Shown piece by piece: positions 24,727 to 36,360 of a DNA stretch of 64,000 nt. Within the stretch, counting starts at the first letter, position 1. Every line of letters begins with the position of its first letter. The notes below the pieces were generated by a model, which made no database searches, had not been told where the DNA came from, and saw only the letters and a list, made by a program, of their open reading frames with translations. The DNA is taken from contig CM043971.1 in NCBI GenBank assembly GCA_014529385.2, positions 87,000,840 through 87,064,839 of the forward strand, read 5' to 3'. The position numbers were made by a program, and so were the translations under genes. Source of the DNA: Adiantum capillus-veneris (taxonomy: Eukaryota; Streptophyta; Polypodiopsida; Polypodiales; Pteridaceae).

Positions 24727-24988
24727 TGTTAGGTAAACTCTAGCTTCATCTATGTATTCTTTTGTGTGTGCAACCCCTCTAAGATGTTGAGAATGCATAT
24801 GTAAGAAAGCCCATATACTTCATGCATGTGAGACATCTAATAGCCTATGTGTTAGGCTGTGTGTCAAGAAGCTACATCCCTTTCTATGCCTATATAAGAG
24901 GCTCTTTGTATGTGAATTTATATCTAGTAATATTAAGCATCCTTTTTTGTTATGAATGAGTCACTTTTATATCTACCATAGACTTAGA
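24727..24988 (+). repeat. 3' LTR of non-autonomous copia-like element
   Basis: Starts TGTTAGGTAAACTC after the polypurine tract and ends CTTAGA, where CA has mutated to GA. Partner of 22,957-23,210; slightly longer through small insertions such as a duplicated gtgttaggct segment. Confidence 0.85.
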
Positions 24989-25028
24989 ATTTTAAAGTAT
25001 TTTCCATAACTAGGTTTAAGGGGGGGGT

Positions 25029-25330
25029 TGTAGAGATAACCCTAACCATGGGGTTGCCCTCCTACTTCCTTCCATGGGGCATACATGCCATCCATGATAT
25101 GAAATCCACCATGAGTTCTAGAAGGTACATGCATCACATTAAATGAGCCCTTGATTCATCTCGACTTGGAGTATCTCTCTCACATGCCATGCACTTCACT
25201 CACACACTCCTACACCTCTACCTAGTTCCCCATTCAAGTGGGTGTTCCTGCATCACAGCATGAATTATCTTCAAGCCATCCTCGTTGGCTATATAGGCCT
25301 CCATTATATTCAAATTTTTGTTGATCTAGT
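25029..25330 (+). repeat. Possible 3' LTR after a polypurine tract
   Basis: aagggggggg (25,018-25,027) followed by TGTAGAGATAACCC looks like a polypurine tract and LTR start, with ctatataggcc at about 25,289 as a possible TATA box. It may be the 3' end of the element whose gag is at 21,990-22,840. No second copy is visible and the right end is unknown. Confidence 0.35.
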
Positions 25331-25339
25331 CTCTTGTTT

Positions 25340-28300
25340 TCATAAGTTGTTTGTCTATTATTTTTATTGCTAGTTAAATGTGTGTGTATGTGTGATCATT
25401 AACCTGATGCTTATTGAATGCTAGTAGATACTAATGCTAACTTACCCTAATTTTTAGGTTTGTTTTCAATTAGCTAGATTTTAGTTGTTAGTATTACATG
25501 TTTAGAAATACATGTACTGTTCTCAATTGTTTTGCAGCATTATAAGATCTAAACTTCAAAAAAAAATCAAATAGAGGTTTTTATTTTAGATTGTGAAATT
25601 TCTCAAATCCTCAAGGCAAGGAAATCTCCAAAAGAAGTCCTGCCATTATTTACATGTTTTCCAGATATATTGAGATAGGTCATATTTCCTTATTGCTTAA
25701 GGTAGGTTTCACATATATACCATTGAGCTAATATCTCACATAATGATTTTTGTTATTGTTTTATGACAAATCGAGGCTCCTAGTTGACATAGACCTCCAA
25801 GTTTCTCTCCTTTTTATCCGGTTAAGAAAAAACCCAAAAAATTTGAATTTTTTTTAAATTTTCAAAACTCAAATCTTATCTTCTTAAAACCCTCCTAAAC
25901 CTTATGGTCAAAAAATTCTTTCGTGACCTCCAAAAGTCAAAACGTGCACAAAAAACCCTAAAATTCAACTTTTTCAACAACTTTTGAAACATCATTTTTT
26001 ATTAACCAAAGCCCATCTCCCAGAAAAAAACTATTCCTCAGTCAAAAAGTGTTTTTTTCTCTCTAAAACCCCTTTTCCTCCTTGGTTGCAACCATCACAC
26101 TCATCCTCTACTCCAACACTCTCCCTCTACACCATCTTCATTGTCGTAGTAAGGAAGCTCCTCTCTCCTCCCCTCCCACTTCCCATTGCCACACCAAGCA
26201 AGGGTTATCCGCCTTCTCCTATCTCAATTGCCACTGTAAGATCCCCAAAATTTGGGTCTCTTTTGAAAATAAGACAAACAGATTCTAATGATCGTTCTGT
26301 CAAATTTTGATTTAAAATGCTTGATTTACAGTATTGTAAGGTTATAAAGTGAAAAGCAAGGCCGTTTCCATGTTCTTGTAGGTCAAACGGACATTTGGTT
26401 CAATAAAAAGCAAGTCTGCTTTCTTATTCTAGTGGAAAAGGAGAACCCGTGGTTCATTTTTCTTTTTTTCTTTTGATGGTATTTTTAGTGTTTCATGCTT
26501 TTTAGAAATTTTGAAAAGAATTATGCTTTTTAGGATGACCTAAATATAAAAATATTAATTTTAGTCTCTTTCGGATTTAAAAATGATCACCCATAGCAAA
26601 AAACGAGATTAAACGGGATTTTTATGGAAATTATTTTTATAAAAAGCAATACCGTAAATACGGCGGGCTAGTACTAAAAAGTTATAATTATGATGGGACA
26701 TCATGGTGCGGCTTAGTTTAGCCAAGGTTTATTAGTTGGCTGGATACTGCTCAATTGACCAAGTTTACTATAAAAATTGGATGGTAAGTCGGAGAGTTGA
26801 CCACCAAAAGCCAAGGCATGTTTTTAGCAAAGCTCCCAAAAGCTTGAAGCTACTCCTGGCTCAAAAACTAGTGCTAGACTTTGGCAGGGGGCTAACTCGA
26901 GTCTTGCACAATCCCTATAAATTCACCTGCAGTGCTCAACTTTCAGTACCGTTTGTTGTGTTTACTACCGCAAGGCAATACTTACCTATTATACAGAGTG
27001 GTCCAAGATCTTCATCGCAATCTCCATAATCTCTTCTCTCTTGTTATGGGAAAAACAAGAAGAAGAAGAAGAAGAAGAAGATGGATACTCTCTCTACTCG
27101 CTTACTATCTCCTCACTCATTTCACGCTTACTATCTCCTCTCTCGTTTCACGGTGTACGCGCTCTTCGAAATCTCCCGTGGTGAACACCTCTACAAAGCT
27201 CTCATCACCACTCTCACAAAAAAGCAAGAAGATTTTTGATTGCCCCTAATCAATTTTAAAGCACAGTGAGAAGCTCTAAACTCATTATCCATCATCATCT
27301 CTCTCTCTATGTCGTTTTTCTAAGTAGTCACCCTCTCGATGTTTGTTTTTTCATATACGAGTGTATGTATGGATTTACCAAGTGCGTATGAAGTTGACCC
27401 ATTATTATTTCATCATGTTTAACATGTTGATCTATGCACACAATGTATTTATGATCACGTGCGTGCATAAAAACGCTTTTTGTTTCACGTCATAGAAGCG
27501 ATAGAAACACTATTTTGGTCATAGCTCACAAACCGTTATGAATCATCCCGAACCCTTTAAACCAAAGATAATACACTAAAAATCATGCACAAGCTAAGAG
27601 ATATGTTCAAAAAACATCTTGCTACCCACTACACTTAGTCAAAATTTTGGACCCCAGGCTCCTTGGAGAACCACTATATAGATTCACCGGATGGGAAAAC
27701 TCACTTAAAATTTTGAAAATCTTGACTAAACTTGATGATAAATTTATTTAGGGCTCTGTTATCACCTTGGGTATGCAAGTTATTAAACCTCCTATTACCG
27801 GGTTTACCTACGCGTGTAGGGGGTGCTACCTAGGGGGAATACCATATGATGTCATGAGTTAATCGAGTCGCTTATGTATGATTTATGGTTTATTTTGATG
27901 AGTTAATTTTAAGTATTATATGTCCATAAACTCATGTGAGGGTATATGGTTAGACAACCTGAACCACATAGGCAGATATGTATAAGGTGGCTTTCTTTTT
28001 GTGTTACCGTTTGTTGTGTGAGTATCATATGAGTGAAGTGATGTGATAGAGTGTTAGTCTATATTATGAATATGAACTTGATGCATTGGTTTGAGGCCAA
28101 AAACTTTCATTTACATGTTACGTATGCTCCCAAAATAGGCAAGAAGTTGTTTTTCGCATATGTGTGAAGTTATGGTTTATGGTTGACCTGAGGGTCGCAA
28201 CTATTTTGCATCATGTTTATGGTGATGGAGTGACATTGTATGATGTATGGAATGTTATGGATGGAAGTGGATTCCTCATGTGCATGGTTATAATTGCTTT

Positions 28301-29500
28301 CCACCTTTCTAGGTCAAAAGTAGCTCTATGTGCTAGAGAGGTGAAGTGCAGATATGATGCATCAGCTTTGCATGATTAGATGTTGTCAGAATTGGATTTT
28401 TATATCATGTTTGGTTTTTGGTCAGACTTATTTTATGCATGAAAATATCATGTCTCAAGAGCTATGTGTGTGGACTTCGATTGACTGGAGTGAATATGTC
28501 GAACTCCAAGTGTGGGATTTGGTTCAATGTGAATATGATTGGTGGTTAAGGACTCAGATCCCTCGTGGATTATGGTTGTGATTTTATGGTGGAAGCTGGT
28601 GTGGCTCTTGGTTTTTTTCTCTAGATATGGTGATACTAATTTTTTGCAACCATGTTATGTTCTAAAGTGGTTATGTAGGATTGGTTTTGCCTCACCCGAG
28701 TTCTGTAGAGTGCACAACCATGTGATATGGAGTGCTCACCCATGCGATGTGATTGGATTATGGTTTATGGTTTTGGGATTAGATCATGAAGTGATTTGGA
28801 TGGTTTATGGTAGATGTGTGAGGGTAGAGATCCTTACAGTCTAACTGCTTGGAAAAGATTTTCTGTGTATATGGAAGGTGCTATTGTGATAGACTCACGT
28901 GTTATGTTTCTCATGGCAGCGTCACTACAAGACTAGGATCACCTACATTGCTTCGCCTTAGATAAAAGGGTCATTGACCTGAGGCTTTGCTGGATCAAGG
29001 GTGTTGCCTAGGTCTTCTTCTTTTTGTTAGGCTCATCTACATGGTTAGTGCATTGGGGTTGAACGACCTACACAGCTAGCATGCGAAGGATTTTACCTTG
29101 GCTTTTCTTGATGCTAGGCATCGAAGAGGCATGGTGCCTAAACTAGTATGGTTGGTGTTGATACCCAACCAGCCTACTAGTACTTGGAATCCTTTCATAT
29201 ATCGGGTTCATGGAGGGAGGTGAAGCAACCTCAGCTTGTGTCTAGCTCAGGCAGGTTGGAGGTGTTCTGGCTCGCTCTCAGCAAAGTGAAATTCTCTCTA
29301 CCCATAGTGGACCAGAAGTGAATGGGTGGACCCATCAATCACTACACAGTGTCTGGTGCTCTACTAGTTATTTTGCCATATTATTTTGATATTATGCTAT
29401 ACCCAAATTATGTCATTGCATTAATACATGGTTGCCTGTTTGATTTAGATGGGGCATTTAAAAATTCTTTGTTATCATTCTCTCATGTATTTGTGCACTA
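25340..29500. other. No gene; possible long LTR-like sequence
   Basis: No convincing coding frame. At 26,236 TGTAAGATCCCCAAAATTTG resembles the start of some plant Ty3 LTRs and a TATA-like ctataaattc lies near 26,916, but no partner, primer site or target duplication was found. A short (AAG)n run lies near 27,056-27,080. Confidence 0.3.
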
Positions 29501-29516
29501 TTTTTCACCCTTCACT

Positions 29517-29520
<4 letters not shown>

Positions 29521-29597
<77 letters not shown>
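29521..29597. repeat. (CT)n microsatellite
   Basis: About 38 pure TC units, followed by imperfect CT to 29,608. Confidence 0.95.
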
Positions 29598-29607
<10 letters not shown>

Positions 29608-29799
29608 TCTTGCAATGTGGCGCACACATATATTCACCCTCCATAATGTTATATTTTTCCTTGAGTACTCTTTCACTCATAACACCCATTCAGGGGTAGC
29701 ACTAGTTGCTAGGTGCCTCTAGATGCAGTCTAAATCATGGCCTAAACTGTGATGTATATTGAAACCTGTATAAAGGTGTAAATTTGTGTATTTTTTTCA

Positions 29800-31073
29800 T
29801 AGACCCCCTTCGTTCTCTATGTGCATTGGAAGCTCATTTTGATTGGGATGTACAACAATCAGACATTGCTACTTCTTTCTTGAATGGTGACATATTTGAG
29901 GAAGTTTATGTAAGATAGTCTCGCGGTTTTGTCAAGAAAGGAAAAGAGAACAAACTGTGCATATGTAAGAAGGATTTGTATGGGTTGAAGCAATCTCCTC
30001 ATGCTTGGTATGAGAAAACTGACACTCATTTGGTCATACGCGGATTTTGTAAAATTCCAATAGAAAGCACATTGTATGTCAAGCGTGAGGGCAATGTACT
30101 TCTCATTGTTGTTCTTTATGCGGATGATTTGTTGATCACTAGTCCCAATGAGGCAAATATTGCTTCATTTAAGACTGATTTGAATGCTACTTTCAAGATG
30201 AAATATGTGGGGTTGTTGCATCATTACTCGGGCATACAATTTAAGCAGTGTGATGGTGTCAGTTCCTTATGTCAGAAAAGCTACATAGAGACATTGCTAT
30301 GTAAGTTTGGACTTGAGGATTGCAAACCTATTGCCGCTCCCATGGAAACAAGTTTGAAGTTGAGTCTACATGATGCTGGTGATCCTGTTGATGTCACTCT
30401 TTATCAAATTGTTGTTGGGTTCCTCATTTATGTATGCAACACAAGGTCGGATATTCAGTTTGCGGTCTCACAGGTCAGCAAATTTATGCATAGCCCAGGG
30501 TCTAAGCATTGGCAGGCTGTCAAGAGGATTTTCCGCTACTTGAGTGGCACTTTAAATCTTGGCTTGTTTTATCCCAAGGGGAGATCAATGCCGCCAGACT
30601 TACATGCTTTTTCAGACTCAGATTGGGTTGGTTGTTTTGACATGCGAGTGTCCACAAGTGGTTTTTGTTTCATGCTTGGCAGTTCATGTATATCATGGTT
30701 GAGCAAGAAGCAACCTAATGTTGCCACTTCTAGTTGTGAGGCTGAGTACAGGGCAGTCTTCACAGCTATGGTTGAGTGTGTATGGCTCAGATGCCTTATG
30801 GATAATTTGAATGTTGGACATGACATTGCCAACACTATCTACATTGCCAGTCAGATCGCGTTGGTAGTTGTGGGGAACCCAATTTTTCATGCTTGCACAA
30901 AGCACATTGAGGTGCATTACCACTATGTCAGGGATTGGCTCTCAGCAAGAGAGATCAACTTGGCTTATGTGCCAACACAGGATAACCTTGCAGAACTTTT
31001 CACAAAGGCATTGTCTCGTGAGAAGTTCAAAGCTTTCCAAAAAGCTTTGGGCTTACTCCCCTTTGTGGACTGA
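29800..31073 (+). pseudogene. Copia RT/RNase H, copy 2 (5'-truncated)
   Basis: Reverse transcriptase and RNase H end of a copia polyprotein, the best-preserved copy in the window. Sequence from about 29,815 encodes the RT motif TSFLNGDIFEEVYV, then an in-frame TAG (about 29,914), then a 365-residue open frame from 29,976: LYGLKQSPHAWYEK, catalytic YADDLLI, the connection DVTLYQIVVGFLIYV, then RNase H with SDSDWVGC, TSGFCFMLG, SSCEAEYRA, and the end motif AYVPTQDNLAELFTKALSREKF. Gag, protease and integrase are missing upstream. Confidence 0.88.
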
Positions 31074-31133
31074 TCATGTCAGGGCATGGCACTTCCCTTT
31101 ACTCATGTGCCAGCTCTCATTCACTGCATCACT

Positions 31134-31385
31134 CCAAGGGGGGGGGGGATTTGTTACCATATACATGTGGTAGTGATGTGTGTGAACACACTTAAGACTT
31201 AGAACCGCAGGGCATTTTTCCCCTCTTTAGAAATTTTTTTCCCTGTGCATTGTATATATGCCCATTGATTCTAGGGCTATCAATCTTTCCATTGGACACT
31301 AAGTAATACACTCTCTGTTGCATGCCTTGAGCTTCCTTCAGCTTCTTCAAGCTGTGTGTGTTTTCTTGCAACCCTAATTTCGACA
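31134..31385 (+). repeat. Polypurine tract and copia 3' LTR, copy 2
   Basis: A G-rich tract (31,137-31,148) is followed by TGTTACCATATACATG at 31,152. The LTR is about 234 bp, with gtatatatgc near 31,252, ending near CGACA at 31,385. Partner of 21,620-21,849. Confidence 0.75.
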
Positions 31386-31404
31386 TCTACACCCATGGCT
31401 TGAA

Positions 31405-31690
31405 TTGCTTAATTCTAGAGAGTAGTGGAGTGGGTCTAGTATTGCAAAATTTCTGAGGGATAGCTCCTTTCAGACTTCTTATGGCTCAATAATGGTAAAT
31501 CCATAGGCAAGTCTAAAAAGATCCCATTATTAAGACCAAAGCTCTTGAGGTGTGCATCATATCGCACATAGTGGGCTCAATAAAACCGATAATAGATCCC
31601 AGTCCCACTTACCCTAATATAATTAACAAAATCTACCATTAATAGGCTACTTACGGACCTCTCTTCTTAAGCAAGAAAAGAGAAACCAAA
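31405..31690 (-). mobile_element. Leader of minus-strand LTR element, copy 2
   Basis: Similar to about 10,260-10,486. The next bases (tgctcttatacca, 31,691-31,703) read TGGTATAAGAGCA on the minus strand, a mutated initiator-tRNA-Met primer site. Confidence 0.5.
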
Positions 31691-31704
31691 TGCTCTTATA
31701 CCAA

Positions 31705-32440
31705 TATAATGAAATTGGCCTATTAACTTAGATTGTGGTGGAAAGATAATAACATAGTGAGCATTTCATTAAGGAAACTCCTTCTTGGAGGTAGAGAGAG
31801 AGCTTGAATGGAGAGAGCAACATTAAACACATGTCCTAGCTAACATGGCATGAGCAATAACTTGAAAAAGAGAGAGAATTAGAGACGTTGACAACATTTG
31901 AGGATTGGATTTATGTGGAGCCGGTGGTACCCCCTCCAATAGGCTTTTGTAGTATATATTCTTCCATCAAGAGAGACTTGGTACAATACAATCTTTGTGT
32001 TCCTTGTGACCTAGGTGATGCAATGAAGATGGAAATCTTCATGCATCACAAGCATAACATAGACTTTGTAAAACACATTAAATATCCCCAGACTGAGTCC
32101 CAAGGCCTCAAACACCTTCAAAGGTGGAGAGAGCTAGCGGGGAATGAGGGTAGGGAAGAGGAAGAAGAAACATTCATAGGAGAAACAAATAGTTCCTCAC
32201 TTATAATCACTCTTCTTGCTAGCATGCATAATAGCATAGTAATGAAGATGGAGAAGATGGCAAGATTAAGCATTTAAGCATGGCTCTTGGTTAGATTTAC
32301 ATTCCATAGCCAAGATTGTTAGTGTAGGCTCTCAACTTCTCTACTAGAGAAGGAGATAGATCTCTTGCACTTTGCACTTCACACAGTGAGAGCATGTGTG
32401 AGTGTCTGTGGGAGATTATACCCCCCTTCTTTCTTTGGTC

Positions 32441-32471
<31 letters not shown>

Positions 32472-33320
32472 TTCTAGCTCAACATTGAAGCTCATTGGAC
32501 CCCTGCAAGCTTGTCCCATCACATGAAGGGTGCATATCAAGCAACAAGGGAAGCCTTAAGACAAGTGTCCCCATTTTCCCTTTGAGAGAAAGGACTTGAT
32601 AAATGCAATTGGATACCTTGGGAGGCTAATCAATAGGCTTTAGGCACACCTTGAGGGCAACATGAAGAGGAGCTTGACAAGTGTCATATTTGCCTTCTTG
32701 GTACCAAGCTTACCTTGTGTGAGGGTGTGTGTGTTCTCTGAGGGCTCGCTCCCACTTGTGTAGGGGTACTTTGTGGAACACATTACCCTCAAGCACCTTA
32801 GTCAAGGAGCACCTTAGCACCTTAGTCATTAAGCACCTCACGCACCTTAGTCAGCAAGCACAAGAAGCACCTCAAGCACCTTAGTCAGCAAGAACGACAA
32901 GCACCTCAAGCACCTTAGTCAGCAAGCACGGAAAGCACCTAAAGCACCTTAGTGAGCAAGCACGGAAAGCACCCGGTTCCCGCCTCAAGAACCTTAGTGA
33001 GCAAGCACGGCAAGCACCTCAAGCTTGGGCCGGGTTCCCACCTCTAGAACAGTCCTAGCTTACCTAAGGTGAAACGAATTTTAAGACTAACCATTTGAGG
33101 TCTTTAATGAAGCTAACCCTATGGTCTTTAGGTTGCATTATCTACCCTTTCTTTTTGACAGATCATATCTCATTTGGACTCCTTTACCATTGGCCCCGTG
33201 TCAAGATAGACCCGTAAGCACATATCTATAATCTAACCCTTGTTCCCGTCTATTCTCCCACATTAAATGATCAGTTTAATATGAGAAAACTGTTTGGGTT
33301 GGTTAGATATTTTTATGACA
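31705..33320 (-). repeat. LTR, minus strand, copy 2
   Basis: About 1.6 kb, collinear with 10,500-12,006, ending at the same tatgaca. Compared with copy 1 it carries a poly-C run (32,443-32,471) and a minisatellite (32,790-33,030). Confidence 0.65.
32790..33030. repeat. Minisatellite, AAGCACCTTAGTCAGC-type
   Basis: About six to seven imperfect units of roughly 34 bp containing caagcaccttagtcagcaag, degrading toward the right. Absent at the matching place in the sister LTR, so it expanded after the copies separated. Confidence 0.8.
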
Positions 33321-33329
33321 AATTGACCC

Positions 33330-34500
33330 CTCATCTGAACGTAATCCAAGTGCTTGAATGCATATCTTAATATCTAGTAACTCATGGAAACTTCTCAGAT
33401 AAGGAAATTGACAATAAAGTATGTAAAAAGTCTAGGAATTTAGAATTTGTACATAATGGAAATCCTCAGACAAGGGAATTGACAATAATGAATGTACAAT
33501 GTTTTGGAATTCCGCTAGAAGTCCTCCTAGGCTATAGACTATCTTACAGGTGTATGCAACATATTTGGGCTGAAGTCAAAGGGATATTGTTGAAATTACA
33601 AATAGCTAGAAGTTTCTTTGACCACAGAGTAGCTACCCTACTAAAAAATTTAACATCAAGTAACAAAGGTAAGCTCACCATAATGACCATCAAAGAGCAA
33701 GAACAAGCCCTCAACAGTTTATTCCACATAGCTAGAGAAAAATGATGCAGCAAGAGAATCAAATTATGTTGGATTACCTTGAGGTTGTGCTTGATTCTTC
33801 TATTTTTATGTATGCCCTATCTATGAAGGAGGATGAGATACCAAGGTTTTATTCAACTGTGAATCTGCTTGTGTTGAACTACATTAGGGTTGTGCCAAAT
33901 TCTCCTTTTCTCATGTATGCCCTATCCATGAAGGAGGATCAGCTATCGAGGATTATCCATCTTTGTATTCAATCCACAATGAACCACAAAAAAAAGTGTG
34001 ATATATCCAATTTGTAGATTAAATAAAAGAATGGTATAAATAGAGTACTGCCTTATGGGTGGCATGGAAGTCAATACTCAATGGCAATGAAAACTAGAAT
34101 ACGATGTCAAGAAGTTGGCGGTCTTGCCAGGAAGGCACCGGGCCTCTTGCTCTGAGAGTTTGTGAGGAAGCTCAAGGGATAAGAGAAGGAGTTAAGATGT
34201 AGATAACATAGCTTCTAGAGCTAAAGAAGAAATGTAGCCAAAGAAGCCGGTCATTTTCCCTTACAAACACACACATGATGGAGAGAACTCATGAAAGATA
34301 GTCAAAACAAAACAAAAATGAACACATCGAGATTACGATCATATCGTATCATGGGTAGGATAAAAGGGTTAATGGATGAGTTAATGATATTTAATATTTG
34401 TTGTCCAAATAAGCTACAGATTGCTCTTTGGAACTGTAGCTTTGTGCTTACTATAATGTATATATTTTGTCTAGCGATTGGGATTAGTTGTGTACAAATC
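33330..34500. other. No recognised gene
   Basis: Short open pieces only. Two local duplications are visible: aaggaaattgacaataa / aagggaattgacaataa near 33,400 and 33,472, and a roughly 100-bp unit (ctatgaaggaggat / ccatgaaggaggat) near 33,823 and 33,928. No function is suggested. Confidence 0.4.
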
Positions 34501-34509
34501 CTCTTGATT

Positions 34510-35900
34510 CATAATAATATAACCACATTCACATCAAAAGAGATGTTATAGTCAATAACAGGTAGTATGATGGGATTTGGTGAGAGAAGTATTTCACTGA
34601 GCCTTTCAGGACCAAATAGAAACACTATGCGTTGTTGAAAGTGAATCTTTCGACTAATCCAAATGTTGACCCTAATAGATTGCACATAATGGAAATGAAA
34701 GAAATTGCCTCTATGTGGATTATGGTTATTCATCAATGATATACTTAGTATGTTCAAAGATAAAGGTGTGAAAGAAGTGAAAGGAGAAGAAGAAGAGAGT
34801 TTCTCTCTCAAGCCCTATTGTTGCCCTTAGGCAATAAGGATACTACGGGGAGAGAAGTACCTATAGAAAGGAGATTCTAGAGTTTGTGGAAGATAATGAG
34901 AACATTAAGAGAGAGAGATGCTTGTGAAAGATGAAGATATGGTTGCTAACCTTGTGCACATAATCGTTTCCCGCAAGAAGGTTGTGCCCGTTACATTGAC
35001 AAGATTGTTGCTTGAATACCTTCCAATGAAACAATTAGGACACAACAAGAGAGATGAAAGAAGGAGTAAAGATAGAATTAGAGATAGATCTAAGTGTGGT
35101 GGTGGTATTAAAGATAGATAATGAGAGATAGAGATAGATTTAAAGACAAGTATTGGACTAGATATGGAAATGAAAGAAAAACTAGCAACATTTATCTTAC
35201 ATGAGAGCAATCATCACCACCTTAATGGAGAGAGAAGATGAGGCAATACTTTTGCCTTTCTCAAGGTAAAGTATGGCACTAAGATGAGTGTGTCACTATG
35301 GAATTGACTTATTCTCACTCACTCATAAATTGCTCCCAATGAAGAGAAGGTTGCCCTTTTTATAGGTGCGGGAACCATGTTTTACATAATCACTTGATTA
35401 GGCTAAAGAATTAGCCCAAATCAAATGTTCTTTGGATATTTATTAAAATGGGAAATATTAGGACTCAAAATATCATGAAATTCAGAATTTTTGGTCGTTG
35501 AGGCTCCATGTGGCTGCATGATGTATGTGAGCCCCACCTAGGCATCTTCTGTGTGGCTCCAGCAGGGGGTCCCAACTTGTGTGTCTTGTCCTTCAAGGAA
35601 TCTTTGAGGTGCCACATTCACATGCTTGTGTCTTTTATCCTGCAAATATCTTATTTTATGGAAAAAGATCAAAATTACCTCTTTTCACTTGATTCACATG
35701 TTTACCATCTCTTCTTGCAGTGTAGTTGTGAGAGGATTTTTCATTGTTTTCTCTGTAACTTTTGACCTGTAACTCGGATTGACATGCTTCAAAAAGAAAC
35801 ACTGGCCTACTAAAAGAGCTTGACTTGGTTTTGGCCTTTTCTCCACGCCCTTAGGTCAGGATTTTCAAATTGGGATGGTCCAAGAAGCTTTGGATCTTCC
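34510..35900 (-). mobile_element. Inverted LTR/leader of Tat-like Ty3
   Basis: On the minus strand 34,690-34,510 translates to ISRKIHFQQRIVFLFG and NPIILPVIDYNISFDV, closely matching the pre-gag leader at 6,180-6,360. A TATA-like ctataaaaagg lies on the same strand about 0.7 kb upstream (about 35,355-35,365), the same layout as 5,629 to 6,360. Only the LTR/leader end is present; gag does not follow. Confidence 0.55.
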
Positions 35901-36360
35901 TTTTCATAAAGTTTTCTAGTAGGCCCTTCCCTCTTGTATGTATCCAAGAAGGTATGCATTATTGAAGGGTTATATTATTAAATAAATGTGAAAAGAAGAA
36001 AATAATTTATATATGGTAAGGTATAGCTGAGATATTAGAAGAAATATACAAATGCTTTTCCCCCAGACAAAAAAAGGCACAATCATTGATACTTCTCTTT
36101 TAGTACTTTCTAATAGTAATGTACATTTATATTACTTCAAAGGTAAATACTAAGGTATAGTAGAAATCTTTTATTTATGCATATGAGTATTATATGAAGT
36201 ATACTTATGCGTCAAAAAGTCACAAGATAGATCGTTTAATGTCCGTTCCCACTATATACGTGCCACAACACGACATCCACCCCCTCTAAACCTACACATC
36301 CTCCGGTATGTGCCACATTGTCTCTTTGTAAGATCAGCCCTCTTGTACATCTTCCTTGCT

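Larger units (their letters stand above)
22957..24988 (+). mobile_element. Non-autonomous LTR element (TRIM/LARD-like)
   Basis: Complete 2,032-bp element: two LTRs, primer-binding site, 1.5-kb internal region, polypurine tract (tatgggggaaat, to 24,726), and a perfect 5-bp target duplication ATTTT at 22,952-22,956 and 24,989-24,993. I see no gag, pol or other convincing gene in the internal region, so it must have been moved by another copia element's proteins. Confidence 0.85.

Noticed and set aside
27031-27249. Arg-rich frame starting MGKTRRRRRRRR
   Set aside because: The Arg run is an (AAG)n simple repeat and the rest shows no domain or conservation.
26236-28980. Solo LTR starting TGTAAGATCCCC
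   Set aside because: Only the start looks right; no end, partner copy, primer site or target duplication could be found, so it is noted only as a possibility.
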